The notes beneath the pieces were generated by a model. That model saw only the letters and a program-made list of their open reading frames with translations. It was not told the origin of the DNA and ran no database searches. From positions 92,736 to 156,735 of the forward strand of contig NZ_VJZP01000005.1 of the NCBI RefSeq assembly GCF_007097265.1: DNA of 64,000 nucleotides, in the 5' to 3' direction. The stretch comes from Flavobacterium gawalongense (GTDB lineage Bacteria; Bacteroidota; Bacteroidia; Flavobacteriales; Flavobacteriaceae). Positions 1-8,228 of the stretch are shown in pieces (the stretch's first letter is position 1; the number at the start of each line of letters is the position of its first letter). Position numbers and translations under genes: made by a program.

Positions 1-967
1 GATAATTACCAGTAGCAGTTTCTCCAGAAAGCATTACAGCATCTGCACCATCCATAACTGAGTTTGCGACGTCATTTACCTCTGCACGTGTTGGCGTAAG
101 GCTGGTGATCATTGTTTCCATCATTTGCGTAGCAACGATAACCGGGATACGAGCTGTTTTAGCTCTGCGAATCAATTCTTTTTGAACTAAAGGGACTTCA
201 TGAGCAGGAAGTTCAACTCCTAAATCTCCACGAGCAACCATCAAAGCGTCACAATACGCAACAATTTTGTCAATATTTTCTAATGCTTCTGGCATTTCTA
301 TTTTGGCAACAATTGGAATTTTATATTCTGAATGTTCTGCAATTAATTCCTGTAAGTCTTGCAAATCTCTTGGTGTTTTTACAAATGATAATGCAATCCA
401 ATCTACATTTTGTCCAATAGCAAAAATAGCATCTGCAATATCTTTCTCAGTCATTGCAGGAAGAGATATTTTTGTATTTGGTAGATTTACTCCTTTTTTA
501 GATTTCAATTCACCACCTTGAATTACTCTTGCTATAACTTCTGATTTTTTATCAGTCTCAACGATTTCGAAAATAAGTTTTCCATCATCAAGCAAAATTC
601 TTTCCCCTGGATTTACATCATTTGGAAAGTTTTGGTATTTCATGAATACTTTTTTTGCAGTTCCAAGAATATCTTCGGCTGTAGTAAATGTAATTAAGTC
701 TCCATCATGTACAACAACCCCTTCTTCCATAACTCCTACACGAAGTTTAGGTCCTTGTAAATCCCCTAGGATTGCAGTAGTGTAGCCAAACTCTTCGTTT
801 AGACCTCGTATCAGATTTATTTTTTCTTTTACATCTTCGTAGTCAGCATGTGAAAAATTAACTCTAAACACATTTACACCTGCGTCAATCATGTCTTTTA
901 TGATTTCTCTAGTACTGCATGCAGGCCCAAGTGTGGCTACAATTTTAGTTTTTTTGTTTGTAAGCAT
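1..967 (-). CDS. pyk: Pyruvate kinase, N-terminal two thirds (cut by window edge)
   Basis: Pyruvate kinase transfers phosphate from phosphoenolpyruvate to ADP in the last step of glycolysis. The reading frame starts at an ATG complementary to 965-967 ([18 protein letters not shown]) and stays open to the left edge, giving about 322 of the roughly 475 residues usual for the family. Visible motifs are the N-terminal ATLGPACS strand, the active-site lysine strand [15 protein letters not shown] and the metal/phosphate segment [11 protein letters not shown], followed by ATQMMETM. The C-terminal allosteric domain lies outside the window. The gene starts 5 bp after the stop of the IPExxxVDY gene, so the two are probably co-transcribed. 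Confidence 0.96.
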   Translation of the reverse strand, partial: MLTNKKTKIVATLGPACSTREIIKDMIDAGVNVFRVNFSHADYEDVKEKINLIRGLNEEFGYTTAILGDLQGPKLRVGVMEEGVVVHDGDLITFTTAEDILGTAKKVFMKYQNFPNDVNPGERILLDDGKLIFEIVETDKKSEVIARVIQGGELKSKKGVNLPNTKISLPAMTEKDIADAIFAIGQNVDWIALSFVKTPRDLQDLQELIAEHSEYKIPIVAKIEMPEALENIDKIVAYCDALMVARGDLGVELPAHEVPLVQKELIRRAKTARIPVIVATQMMETMITSLTPTRAEVNDVANSVMDGADAVMLSGETATGNY

Positions 968-972
968 TGGTA

Positions 973-1461
973 TTAAAAAATTAAATTGTTTTTTGATTTG
1001 ATTTGATTTATATCTACTGTATAAAGGGTAGATATGCTATCGATTTTATTTAATATGGTCTGTATTTTTGATACACTCCTTGTATCTTCAACATTCTCTA
1101 TTTTTAAGAAATAATCTACTTTTTTAAACTCAGGAAGTAAAAAGACCTTTGTTGAGACTTCCATTGTAACATTTGAAAATAAATTTTGGCTAATTCCCTT
1201 TTTCTGTTGAATAACCTCATTTTTATTTTGAATCAAATTCCAAGTGATTGCTTTTTCATTATCATAATAATAGAATCTTGAAAAATTTGTTTCTCCTTCT
1301 TCTATATTAATCTGAATTTCATTCTTGCTTTTGCTTAAATTTATTGGCAATAATTGATTAATAAAAAAAGCCAATCTATAGTCTTCTAATGAAGTGTGAA
1401 TAGCAATGAGATAATAATCTATTTCGTCAAATTCTCCAAGATCCAGTTTGTGAATAGCCAT
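973..1461 (-). CDS. IPExxxVDY family protein, unknown function
   Basis: A 162-residue soluble protein with no signal peptide or membrane segment. It carries [11 protein letters not shown] near residue 110, which fits the motif that names the Bacteroidota IPExxxVDY family, including the following hydrophobic residues. The biochemical role of this family is not known to me. It sits between rnc and pyk on the same strand. It is 5 bp from pyk and 113 bp from rnc, which is a common flavobacterial arrangement as I recall it. Function cannot be inferred beyond this conserved linkage. Confidence 0.8.
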   Translation of the reverse strand: MAIHKLDLGEFDEIDYYLIAIHTSLEDYRLAFFINQLLPINLSKSKNEIQINIEEGETNFSRFYYYDNEKAITWNLIQNKNEVIQQKKGISQNLFSNVTMEVSTKVFLLPEFKKVDYFLKIENVEDTRSVSKIQTILNKIDSISTLYTVDINQIKSKNNLIF

Positions 1462-1574
1462 TTCATGAAAAAATAAGTTGTAAATATAGTATTTCTATTG
1501 AAGTTCTGACCTACTTAAATAGGATGTTTTTGTTAATTTATCAACGAAAACGTTATAGGTTTAAGAAAATGATG

Positions 1575-2315
1575 TTATTTTCTATCCATTTTTTCTTGAA
1601 ATGCAAAATAAGCGCGTTGGGATGCTTTTTCTTCTGCCTTCTTTTTAGATGTTGCTCTGGCTTTTGCAATTACTTTATCATCAATGCTGAGTTTAACCCC
1701 AAACAAGCGTTGTCCATCTATTGCATTGTCCTCAAAAATATCATAATGAAATATTTTCTTCTCTTTTTGACACCATTCTATAATCAAGCTTTTATAGCTG
1801 ATTACTTTTCCTTCCAGCCTGGCAATATCTACATAGGGGATAATAACTCTTTTCTGAATGAATTTTTCACAGTAGACATAACCTCTGTCTAAATAGATTG
1901 CTCCAATTAGCGATTCAAAGATATTACCGTGTATGTTTTCGCCAAAATGTTGTAACGGCACTTTGCTTTCTATATACTGAACCAGATTTAAATCTTTTCC
2001 TAATTCGTTCAGGTGTTCCCTGCTTACAATTTTCGAACGCATTTTAGTCAAATAACCTTCGTCTCCCGCTGGTGCTTTGCTGAATAAATGTGCTGCAATC
2101 ACAGCGCTTAGCATGGCGTCGCCTAGAAATTCCAATCGTTCGTAGTTGATAGGATTTCCTAAAACATCCAGTCGATTTGAGGAACGGTGTGTGAAGGCTT
2201 TTTTATAGTAATCCAGATTGTCTGGAGCGAAGCCCAAAATTTTCTGAATAGAATCAAAAAAAATCCCGTCTTCTAGAGAACGGGATTTCGAAAATATTTT
2301 TCTAATTATACGCAT
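1575..2315 (-). CDS. rnc: Ribonuclease III
   Basis: RNase III cleaves double-stranded RNA in rRNA and mRNA processing. The 246-residue protein has the catalytic signature ERLEFLGDAMLSAV at about residues 59-72. The second metal-binding helix NIFESLIGAIYLDRG lies near residues 130-145. A C-terminal double-stranded-RNA-binding domain (FGVKLSIDD...KKKAEEKASQRAYFA) completes the usual two-domain form. The length is normal for the family. It starts 4 bp after the fabF stop, so it is translated as part of the acpP-fabF-rnc block. Confidence 0.96.
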   Translation of the reverse strand: MRIIRKIFSKSRSLEDGIFFDSIQKILGFAPDNLDYYKKAFTHRSSNRLDVLGNPINYERLEFLGDAMLSAVIAAHLFSKAPAGDEGYLTKMRSKIVSREHLNELGKDLNLVQYIESKVPLQHFGENIHGNIFESLIGAIYLDRGYVYCEKFIQKRVIIPYVDIARLEGKVISYKSLIIEWCQKEKKIFHYDIFEDNAIDGQRLFGVKLSIDDKVIAKARATSKKKAEEKASQRAYFAFQEKMDRK

Positions 2316-2319
2316 ATAA

Positions 2320-3573
2320 TTAGATGTCTAATTTTTTAACCAATACACAAGCATTGTGTCCTCCAAAACCAAAAGTGTTACTCATGACAACATTCATTTC
2401 TCTTTTTTGAGGAACGTTGAACGTAAAGTTTAATTTAGAGTCAATGTTTTCATCATCGGTAAAATGATTTATTGTAGGAGGAACTATTCCGTGTTTCATG
2501 GAAAGTATAGAGGATATGGTTTCAATTGCGCCTGCAGCACCAAGTAAATGGCCCGTCATTGATTTTGTTGAATTTAAATTCATAGTGTAAGCATGTTCGC
2601 CAAAAACATGCAATATTGCTTTAGATTCTGCAATATCACCAAGTGGCGTTGAAGTTCCATGCATATTTACACCATCAACATCACTGGCTTGTAAACCAGC
2701 ATCTCTCAAACAATTCAACATTACATTTTTGGCGCCTAATCCTTCAGGATGTGGTGCGGTAATATGATATGCATCTGCGGACATTCCGCCACCGCCAATT
2801 TCGCAATAAATTTTTGCGCCACGAGCAACAGCATGTTCGTATTCTTCAAGGATTAAAGCGCCGGCTCCTTCACCCAGAATAAATCCATCTCTGTCTTTAT
2901 CCATCGGTCTGGATGCGGTTTTTGGATCGTCATTTCGAGTGGATAAAGCATGCAAAGCATTAAATCCGCCCATACCTGCTATAGTTACAGCAGCTTCAGA
3001 ACCTCCAGTTACCATTGCATCTGCATGACCTAATCTAATATAATTGAACGCGTCAATAATTGCATTTGTAGAAGAAGCACAAGCAGAAACGGTAGCGAAG
3101 TTTGGACCTCTAAAACCGTATTTTATTGAAATATGTCCACAAGCAATATCCGAAATCATTTTTGGAATAAAGAAAGGATTGAATCGAGGTGTTCCGTCAC
3201 CTTTAGCATATTCCAGCATTTCAATTTGAAACGTTTCTAAGCCACCAATTCCTGAACCCCAAATAACGCCAACTCTGTCTTTATCTAATTTTTCAAAATT
3301 GAAACCAGCATCAAGTACAGCTTCATCAGATGAAACCATGGCATACTGTGCATAGCGGTCCATCTTTCTGGCTTCTTTTCTGTCTATAAAGTCCTCAACA
3401 TTAAAATTTTTCAATTCGCATGCAAATTGAGTTTTAAATTTTGAAGCATCAAAATAAGTTATTGGTGCAGCTCCACTAACGCCGTTAATGAGGCCATTCC
3501 AATACTCTTCAATGTTATTTCCAATAGGAGTAAGAGCACCTAAACCTGTTACAACAACTCGTCTTAATACCAT
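2320..3573 (-). CDS. fabF: 3-oxoacyl-[acyl-carrier-protein] synthase II
   Basis: FabF condenses malonyl-ACP with acyl-ACP during chain elongation in type II fatty acid synthesis. At 417 residues it has the expected length. The Cys-His-His triad is visible: Cys in VSACASSTNAI, His in NMHGTSTPLGD and His in KSMTGHLLGAAGA. The glycine-rich C-terminal SNTFGFGGHNAC is also present. It lies downstream of acpP, its carrier-protein substrate, separated by a 180-bp spacer that contains a stem-loop, and directly upstream of rnc. The start is the ATG of MVLRRVVVTGLG, the normal N terminus. Confidence 0.97.
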   Translation of the reverse strand: MVLRRVVVTGLGALTPIGNNIEEYWNGLINGVSGAAPITYFDASKFKTQFACELKNFNVEDFIDRKEARKMDRYAQYAMVSSDEAVLDAGFNFEKLDKDRVGVIWGSGIGGLETFQIEMLEYAKGDGTPRFNPFFIPKMISDIACGHISIKYGFRGPNFATVSACASSTNAIIDAFNYIRLGHADAMVTGGSEAAVTIAGMGGFNALHALSTRNDDPKTASRPMDKDRDGFILGEGAGALILEEYEHAVARGAKIYCEIGGGGMSADAYHITAPHPEGLGAKNVMLNCLRDAGLQASDVDGVNMHGTSTPLGDIAESKAILHVFGEHAYTMNLNSTKSMTGHLLGAAGAIETISSILSMKHGIVPPTINHFTDDENIDSKLNFTFNVPQKREMNVVMSNTFGFGGHNACVLVKKLDI

Positions 3574-3713
3574 AAATTCTTTATTTTGTTATCTTTAAAC
3601 AAATAAAACCCATGCTTTCTTTACTGTATTAGTATTACTAAAGAGCCATGGGTATTACAATAAATATTTTTTGATTGAAATTCAATCTCGAATTTAATTT
3701 TTTTAAAAAATAA

Positions 3714-3743
3714 TAAAACCCGTTTACAGGATTGCAAACGGGT
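3714..3743 (-). terminator. Stem-loop with T-run between acpP and fabF (attenuator candidate)
   Basis: Read on the minus strand, CCCGTTT and AAACGGG flank a loop of about 10 bases and are followed by TTTTATTATTTTTT. This is a plausible weak intrinsic terminator just after acpP. fabF and rnc have no other obvious strong promoter, so partial read-through would give much more acpP than fabF message. A second imperfect inverted repeat (CCCATG/CATGGG) lies further into the same spacer at about 3608-3655. Confidence 0.55.
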
Positions 3744-3753
3744 GTGTAATTTA

Positions 3754-3990
3754 TTATTTTTTAGCTTCCTCGATGTAAGAGATTGCTTGACCTACAGTAG
3801 CGATGTTTTCTGCTTGATCGTCTGGAATTTGAATGTCAAATTCTTTTTCGAATTCCATAATAAGCTCAACAGTGTCTAATGAGTCAGCTCCTAAATCATT
3901 AGTGAAGCTTGCTTCTGTTACAACTTCGTTTTCGTCAACACCTAATTTGTCTACGATAATCGCTTTTACTCTTGATGCAATGTCTGACAT
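3754..3990 (-). CDS. acpP: Acyl carrier protein
   Basis: A 78-residue acidic protein that carries acyl chains on 4'-phosphopantetheine. The attachment serine is Ser37 in the invariant [11 protein letters not shown] motif. Length and acidity are typical. It is followed by fabF, the standard bacterial order. A good Bacteroidota-type promoter lies 31 bp upstream of the ATG, and a stem-loop lies just after the stop, consistent with an abundant short transcript. Confidence 0.98.
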   Translation of the reverse strand: MSDIASRVKAIIVDKLGVDENEVVTEASFTNDLGADSLDTVELIMEFEKEFDIQIPDDQAENIATVGQAISYIEEAKK

Positions 3991-4020
3991 AATCTTTAAT
4001 TTTAGAATTTAATTTGTTGG

Positions 4021-4049
4021 CAAAAATAAAAAACTTTATTTTAAAACAA
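4021..4049 (-). promoter_or_regulatory. Candidate acpP promoter
   Basis: On the minus strand TTG (complement of 4047-4049) is followed after 18 bases by TATTTTTG (complement of 4021-4028). This matches the Bacteroidota -33 TTG and -7 TAnnTTTG elements. The -7 element is about 31 bases upstream of the acpP ATG. It lies in the divergent spacer shared with purN. Confidence 0.6.
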
Positions 4050-4165
4050 CTATTTAGTTAATAAATGTGACATCTAATTTATAAAATATATTTGACAAAG
4101 ACTTCTGAATGTTATTTAATTTCATTTTTTATGCCTTTTTTTGCGTAATTAAAATTTGTCAGGTT

Positions 4166-4735
4166 ATGAAAAAAATAGTGGTTTTTGCCTCTGGATCGGG
4201 GACTAATGCTGAAAATATCATCAAGTATTTTGCTGCAACTGAAATTGGAAGAGTTGAAGTGGTGTTTACAAACAACCCAAATGCTAAAGTGATTGAAAGA
4301 GCCAGAAATTATGGGATACCAACAGAGATTTTCTCAAAAACAGAATTAATTGAAAGTAAAATATTACAAAAAATAGATAATATAAAACCGGATTTGATCG
4401 TTCTGGCTGGATTCTTGTTGAAATTTCCTGAGAATATCATCGAAGCCTATCCTAATAAAATAATAAATATTCATCCGGCCTTGTTGCCAAAGTATGGCGG
4501 AAAAGGAATGTATGGGATGCACATACACAGAGCAATTGTTGGGAATAAAGAAAAAGAAACAGGTATTACTATTCATTTTGTAAATGAACATTATGACGAA
4601 GGAAATATTCTTTTTCAAAAAAATGTAGTTTTATCAGGAGATGAAACTCCGGAAGAAGTGGCCGAAATAATTCATGAATTGGAGCAAAAATATTTTCCGG
4701 AAGTGATTGAAAAACTCTTAAATCATAACTTATAA
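4166..4735 (+). CDS. purN: Phosphoribosylglycinamide formyltransferase
   Basis: PurN transfers the formyl group of 10-formyl-THF to GAR in purine synthesis. From the ATG at 4166 the protein has 189 residues and begins MKKIVVFASGSGTNAENI, the normal PurN N terminus. An upstream in-frame ATG at 4109 would add a hydrophobic 19-residue tail not expected for this cytosolic enzyme. The folate/phosphate loop SGSGTN, the catalytic Asn-x-His in INIHPALLPKYGG and the Asp in EHYDEGNIL are visible. rnhA begins 2 bp after its stop. It is divergent from acpP. Confidence 0.95.
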   Translation: MKKIVVFASGSGTNAENIIKYFAATEIGRVEVVFTNNPNAKVIERARNYGIPTEIFSKTELIESKILQKIDNIKPDLIVLAGFLLKFPENIIEAYPNKIINIHPALLPKYGGKGMYGMHIHRAIVGNKEKETGITIHFVNEHYDEGNILFQKNVVLSGDETPEEVAEIIHELEQKYFPEVIEKLLNHNL

Positions 4736-4737
4736 TT

Positions 4738-5220
4738 TTGAATATTCACGACGTACATATTTATACGGATGGTGCTGCCAAAGGAAATCCAGGCCCAGGC
4801 GGTTATGGAGTGGTTATGGAATGGGTAGGAAAACCGTATAAGAAGGAATTCTACGAAGGTTTTCGTCATACCACCAATAATAGAATGGAATTGCTGGCGG
4901 TAATTGTGGGTCTTGAGAAATTGAAAAACCCCAATACGAGAGTTTTAGTGGTCTCCGATTCTAAATACGTGGTGGATTCCGTTGAGAAAAAGTGGGTTTT
5001 AGGTTGGGAAAAAAAAGGGTTCGTTGACAGGAAAAATTCCGATCTGTGGAAACGTTTTCTGGTTGTTTATAGAAAACACAAAGTCAATTTCAAATGGATA
5101 AAAGGACACAATAACCATGTTCAAAACGAAAGATGTGACGAGTTGGCAGTTATGGCTTCGATGCAAAAGCAACTTTCGGTAGATGCTTTTTATGAAAAAG
5201 AGGAGGGAAAGTTGTTGTAA
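4738..5220 (+). CDS. rnhA: Ribonuclease HI
   Basis: RNase HI degrades RNA in RNA-DNA hybrids. The 160-residue product starts at a TTG two bases after purN. The four catalytic acidic residues are present: Asp11 (YTDGAAKGNPGPGG), Glu51 (NNRMELLA), Asp74 (VVSDSKYV) and Asp134 (ERCDELA). The 3' part from 5034 to the stop is repeated at 11079-11265 with 13 differences in 187 bases and no gaps. The gene is therefore intact, but its 3' end is one arm of a direct duplication bracketing a 6-kb accessory block. The downstream copy adjoins the core genes that follow. This gene's present 3' end may therefore have been supplied with the inserted block. Confidence 0.95.
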   Translation: MNIHDVHIYTDGAAKGNPGPGGYGVVMEWVGKPYKKEFYEGFRHTTNNRMELLAVIVGLEKLKNPNTRVLVVSDSKYVVDSVEKKWVLGWEKKGFVDRKNSDLWKRFLVVYRKHKVNFKWIKGHNNHVQNERCDELAVMASMQKQLSVDAFYEKEEGKLL

Positions 5221-5242
5221 AAGAGATTAATTTGTAAATTTG
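5212..5242 (+). promoter_or_regulatory. Candidate promoter of the toxin-antitoxin pair
   Basis: TTG at 5212-5214 is followed after 20 bases by TAAATTTG at 5235-5242, an excellent match to the Bacteroidota pattern. The -33 element lies inside the last codons of rnhA. The -7 element overlaps the alternative TTG start at 5240 of the next gene, which argues for the ATG at 5258 instead. Confidence 0.6.
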
Positions 5243-5257
5243 TTTAAATATCTGATT

Positions 5258-5506
5258 ATGATCGAGCAAACTTTAACGCCAAAGGATACTATTGTGAATC
5301 TTACTTTTGAGATTCCAAAAAATCTTGTGGGTAAACCTTTAAAAGTTTTTATTGATTTTGAAAAAGACGACGACGAGCAACAAATGACTCAGGAAGATTT
5401 TTTGAAATGGATTGACGATGCCGAAAAATCGCCAACGATGTCTTTAGAAACTTTCAATGAAAAATGGGAAAAGAAAAAATCGGAGATTCTAGCTCGCATG
5501 CGTTAA
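5258..5506 (+). CDS. Probable antitoxin partner of the ParE-like toxin
   Basis: An 82-residue acidic protein (MIEQTLTPKDTIVNLTFEIPKN...). It begins with a short beta-like segment, followed by a charged stretch FEKDDDEQQMTQEDFLKWIDDAEKS and a basic helix at the C terminus. I do not recognise a named DNA-binding fold. The call rests on size, charge pattern and a 43-bp overlap with a RelE/ParE-type gene downstream, the classic order of type II toxin-antitoxin operons. The ATG at 5258 is preferred because the promoter -7 element covers the earlier TTG at 5240. The gene lies in the rnhA-bracketed block. Confidence 0.6.
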   Translation: MIEQTLTPKDTIVNLTFEIPKNLVGKPLKVFIDFEKDDDEQQMTQEDFLKWIDDAEKSPTMSLETFNEKWEKKKSEILARMR

Positions 5507-5805
5507 TTATTTCACAGAAATATTACGAAGATTTAGAACAAATTGTAGATTATATCGAATTTGTAAAACTTCAACCACTCAATGCAATCAAAGTGGGTAA
5601 TGGAATTCAAAAAACAATGAATAAAATTATCTTGAATCCAACCATTTACGCCGAGTGCGAAAATATCCCAACAAAATCCAAAATTTACAGAGAAGCAGGC
5701 TACAAGTCTTGGTTAATTGTCTTTAAACTTAAAGGCAATGTAATCACAATTTTGGGTGTTTTGAGCGGAAAAAGAAAACCTTCATGGTTTAGGGAAATCA
5801 AATAA
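5464..5805 (+). CDS. RelE/ParE superfamily toxin
   Basis: A 113-residue protein with the ParE-like pattern: an N-terminal strand (LIISQKYYEDLEQIVDYIE), an alpha-helical hairpin (NAIKVGNGIQKTMNKIILNP), and C-terminal strands (YREAGYKSWLIVFKLKGNVITILGVLSGKRKP). Members bind gyrase or ribosomes and inhibit growth. Which target applies here cannot be read from sequence. The ATG at 5464 overlaps the end of the antitoxin gene by 43 bp and is the only canonical start upstream of the conserved strand. The first dozen residues may not be homologous to relatives. Confidence 0.72.
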   Translation: MGKEKIGDSSSHALIISQKYYEDLEQIVDYIEFVKLQPLNAIKVGNGIQKTMNKIILNPTIYAECENIPTKSKIYREAGYKSWLIVFKLKGNVITILGVLSGKRKPSWFREIK

Positions 5806-5827
5806 TATTTGTTTAAACTAAACGTCA

Positions 5828-5870
5828 ATTCGAGTGTTTTTATGTAATGCCATAAAAATGTATCGAGAAC
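5828..5870. repeat. Inverted repeat (stem-loop) downstream of the toxin
   Basis: TTCGAG...TTTTTATG and CATAAAAA...CTCGA-type arms are separated by six bases and can pair into a long imperfect hairpin. There is no T-run, so it is not a standard terminator on the plus strand. It lies between convergent genes (toxin and XRE regulator) and may be an interspersed repeat or a bidirectional end structure. Confidence 0.45.
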
Positions 5871-5901
5871 AATATTATTTGATAATTTTCAAATAGAGAA
5901 A

Positions 5902-6228
5902 TTACTTCTTCAATTTCAACAAATCATTATATTCTTCCAGTAACTTCAAGTACTTGTTTTTCCAATACTCTGCATCAGAATTCTCTTTTTTAGAATCTAA
6001 AGGCGACTTCTCTATAACCCTTTGAGAAGGACTGAATTCTTTGATTTCATCTGTAAAATCATAGTGGATAATTTTACCAATTTGTAACACAATATCCAGA
6101 GAAACATTACTATTTTCAAACATAAGGTACATCCACTTCCTGCTTTTTCCTATGCACTTTGCTATTTCTGTAATAGTGTAACCACTATTATAGACAGCCT
6201 TCCTTATTATTTCTCCTCTGTGTTGCAT
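5902..6228 (-). CDS. XRE-like helix-turn-helix regulator with C-terminal coiled segment
   Basis: A 108-residue protein. Residues about 5-50 form a helix-turn-helix (GYTITEIAKCIGKSRKWMYLMFENSNVSLDIVLQIGKII). The C-terminal quarter (YWKNKYLKLLEEYNDLLKLKK) looks like an amphipathic, possibly dimerising coiled coil. It is transcribed away from the methyltransferase gene, with repeated sequences in the 113-bp divergent spacer. By position it could control the restriction-modification genes, as C proteins do in other systems. It is not recognisably a known C protein, so that role is inference. Confidence 0.7.
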   Translation of the reverse strand: MQHRGEIIRKAVYNSGYTITEIAKCIGKSRKWMYLMFENSNVSLDIVLQIGKIIHYDFTDEIKEFSPSQRVIEKSPLDSKKENSDAEYWKNKYLKLLEEYNDLLKLKK

Positions 6229-6233
6229 TGTGC

Positions 6234-6269
6234 AAATATTTACACTAAATCGAGAAAATATTTACTCGA
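6234..6269. promoter_or_regulatory. Candidate operator between XRE regulator and methyltransferase
   Basis: The 10-mer AAATATTTAC occurs at 6234-6243 and again at 6256-6265, 22 bp apart. The second copy sits inside the inverted repeat TCGAG...CTCGA (6250-6269). A helically phased repeat plus a dyad just upstream of an HTH gene is what an autoregulatory operator looks like. A -7-like TAGATTTG for the methyltransferase is at 6308-6315, without a clear -33. Confidence 0.45.
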
Positions 6270-6341
6270 AAATACACATATAATACCCATTTGTTCATTT
6301 AAATAAATAGATTTGTAAAATATATTACACGCTATTAATAA

Positions 6342-8225
6342 ATGAAAAATCTAAATATACAAGAACGAGAATTTTTAATGGAATGTTTAGCCAATGGCTC
6401 TGCAATTCCCGAAGATTTTAGAGAAAAACTTTTTCCGACTACACATAAAGAATATGAACTTCGTTATGCTGGAAAAATGCGTAAAGAAGACATTTTAGCC
6501 GACCAAGACGGAACTTTTGCAGTGCCTTTGCAAGTAGAGAAAATATATAATGGAGAAAGAGAAAAGTTTAAAGACGATTGGAGAAATATGCTTGTTTTTG
6601 GAGATAACTTACAGTTTCTAAAAACACTCTATAAAAACGAAGACCCAATCATAAAAGACAAAGTAAAAGGAAAAGTAAAACTAATTTATATTGACCCACC
6701 ATTTGGAACAGAAAGCGATTTCAATCAAAATGAAATTAAAGCATATACAGACAAAGCAAAAGGTGCAGATTTTGTTGAATTTATTCGTAGAAGGATTATT
6801 GTAGCTAAAAACTTATTAAGTGATGATGGTTTAATTGCAGTACATTTAGATTGGAAAAAAGGCCATTACATAAAATTGGTTTTAGATGAAATTTTTGGAG
6901 AAAATAACTTCATAAATGAAATTATTTGGCATTATACAGGAAACTCTGTTCCTGTAAAATCATTTCCAAGAAAACACGATGTAATATTTTTATTTTACAA
7001 TCAAAATCCGCCTAAATTTAATTTTGAAGATATTTTAGAGCCATATAGTGAAGGAACAATAAAAAGATATAATCATACAGATGAATTAGGTAGAAAATAT
7101 AAAGTTAGTGCTTTACAAAGTGGAAAAAAAGAAATTGTATACGCAAAAGAAGGAAAATATCCTGATGATGTTTGGGATATTCCCATTCCAAGACAAAAAA
7201 ATGAAGTAGTTGGTTATCCTACTCAAAAACCTGAAGATTTATTAAAAAAAGTAATTCTATCTTGCACAAACAAAGATGAAATTGTTTTAGATTTCTTTGG
7301 AGGAAGTGGAACTACTTGCGCCGTTGCTGAAAAATTAGGTAGAAGATGGATAAGTTGCGACATAGGAAAATATAGTTTTTATACGCAACAGAAAAGACTT
7401 TTAACAATACAAGACAGCAAAAATTTAGACAATTCAAAACAAAAGTATGGAAAATTGGCTAAAACTTTTGTAACTGTAAACACAGGTATTTATGATCTCA
7501 AAAAAATGCAGGAACTTAATCAAGATAAATACATTGAGTTTGTTTTGCAATTATTTGAAGTTACACCCAAAAAAACTACTAAAAAAGGATTTACTTTTTC
7601 CGGCGAACGCAAAGATGGTTATCCTGTAATCGTTTGGGATTATTGGAATAACAAAGACAGTAATTTAGACATTTTCTTTTTAGAAAATTTACATCAAATT
7701 TTAGGAAAGAGTGTTTCAAAAAGAGTTTACATAATAGCACCAGCCAATGCAGTAGATTTTATTAGTGATTTTTACGAATTAGATGATGTTCGCTATTATT
7801 TTCTAAAAATTCCTTATCAAATCATAAAGGAGTTACACCCAAAAGACTTTGCAAAAATAAGACAACCCAAAAGCAAAAACAAAGTCAATGATTTAGACAA
7901 TGCTATTGGTTTTCATTTCAGTTTACAACCCGAAGTTGATGCAACATTTGAAGATAATAAACTCATTATCAAGAAATTCATTTCTAATTTTAGAGAAGAA
8001 GAAACGAACAAAGATTTACCCAATTTTGAAAGTTTGAGTATGGTAATTATTGATAATGATTTTAATGACAAAGATTTTATGATGAGTGATTGTATTTTTA
8101 GTGAAGATATTGAAAATGTGCAAAGCACACTTCAAATTCCACTTCAAAATACTGGGGATAAAATTTGTGCCATTTTTATTGATATTTATGGCAATGAATT
8201 TAAGCAAGTAATTAAAACTAAATAA
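6342..8225 (+). CDS. Type III-like restriction-modification DNA methyltransferase (Mod)
   Basis: A 627-residue N6-adenine or N4-cytosine methyltransferase of the beta arrangement: the catalytic motif comes first (LIYIDPPFGTESDF, about residue 117). The S-adenosylmethionine motif follows (VLDFFGGSGTTCAVAEKLGRRWISCDI, about residue 315). The catalytic tetrapeptide is DPPF rather than the commoner DPPY. The region between the motifs, and the long C-terminal part, are expected to carry target recognition. The partner nuclease-helicase starts 3 bp after its stop. Mod both protects host DNA and gives specificity to Res in this class. The gene lies in the rnhA-bracketed block. Confidence 0.9.
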   Translation: MKNLNIQEREFLMECLANGSAIPEDFREKLFPTTHKEYELRYAGKMRKEDILADQDGTFAVPLQVEKIYNGEREKFKDDWRNMLVFGDNLQFLKTLYKNEDPIIKDKVKGKVKLIYIDPPFGTESDFNQNEIKAYTDKAKGADFVEFIRRRIIVAKNLLSDDGLIAVHLDWKKGHYIKLVLDEIFGENNFINEIIWHYTGNSVPVKSFPRKHDVIFLFYNQNPPKFNFEDILEPYSEGTIKRYNHTDELGRKYKVSALQSGKKEIVYAKEGKYPDDVWDIPIPRQKNEVVGYPTQKPEDLLKKVILSCTNKDEIVLDFFGGSGTTCAVAEKLGRRWISCDIGKYSFYTQQKRLLTIQDSKNLDNSKQKYGKLAKTFVTVNTGIYDLKKMQELNQDKYIEFVLQLFEVTPKKTTKKGFTFSGERKDGYPVIVWDYWNNKDSNLDIFFLENLHQILGKSVSKRVYIIAPANAVDFISDFYELDDVRYYFLKIPYQIIKELHPKDFAKIRQPKSKNKVNDLDNAIGFHFSLQPEVDATFEDNKLIIKKFISNFREEETNKDLPNFESLSMVIIDNDFNDKDFMMSDCIFSEDIENVQSTLQIPLQNTGDKICAIFIDIYGNEFKQVIKTK

Positions 8226-8228
8226 GCA

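Noticed and set aside
1524..1892. Open frame antisense to rnc
   Set aside because: It overlaps the conserved RNase III coding region on the other strand, has a Cys/Phe-rich composition typical of antisense frames, and shows no domain.
4109..4165. Upstream start of purN giving a hydrophobic N-terminal extension
   Set aside because: The alignable PurN N terminus begins at the ATG 4166, preceded by an AGG; the extension would add a membrane-like segment to a cytosolic enzyme.
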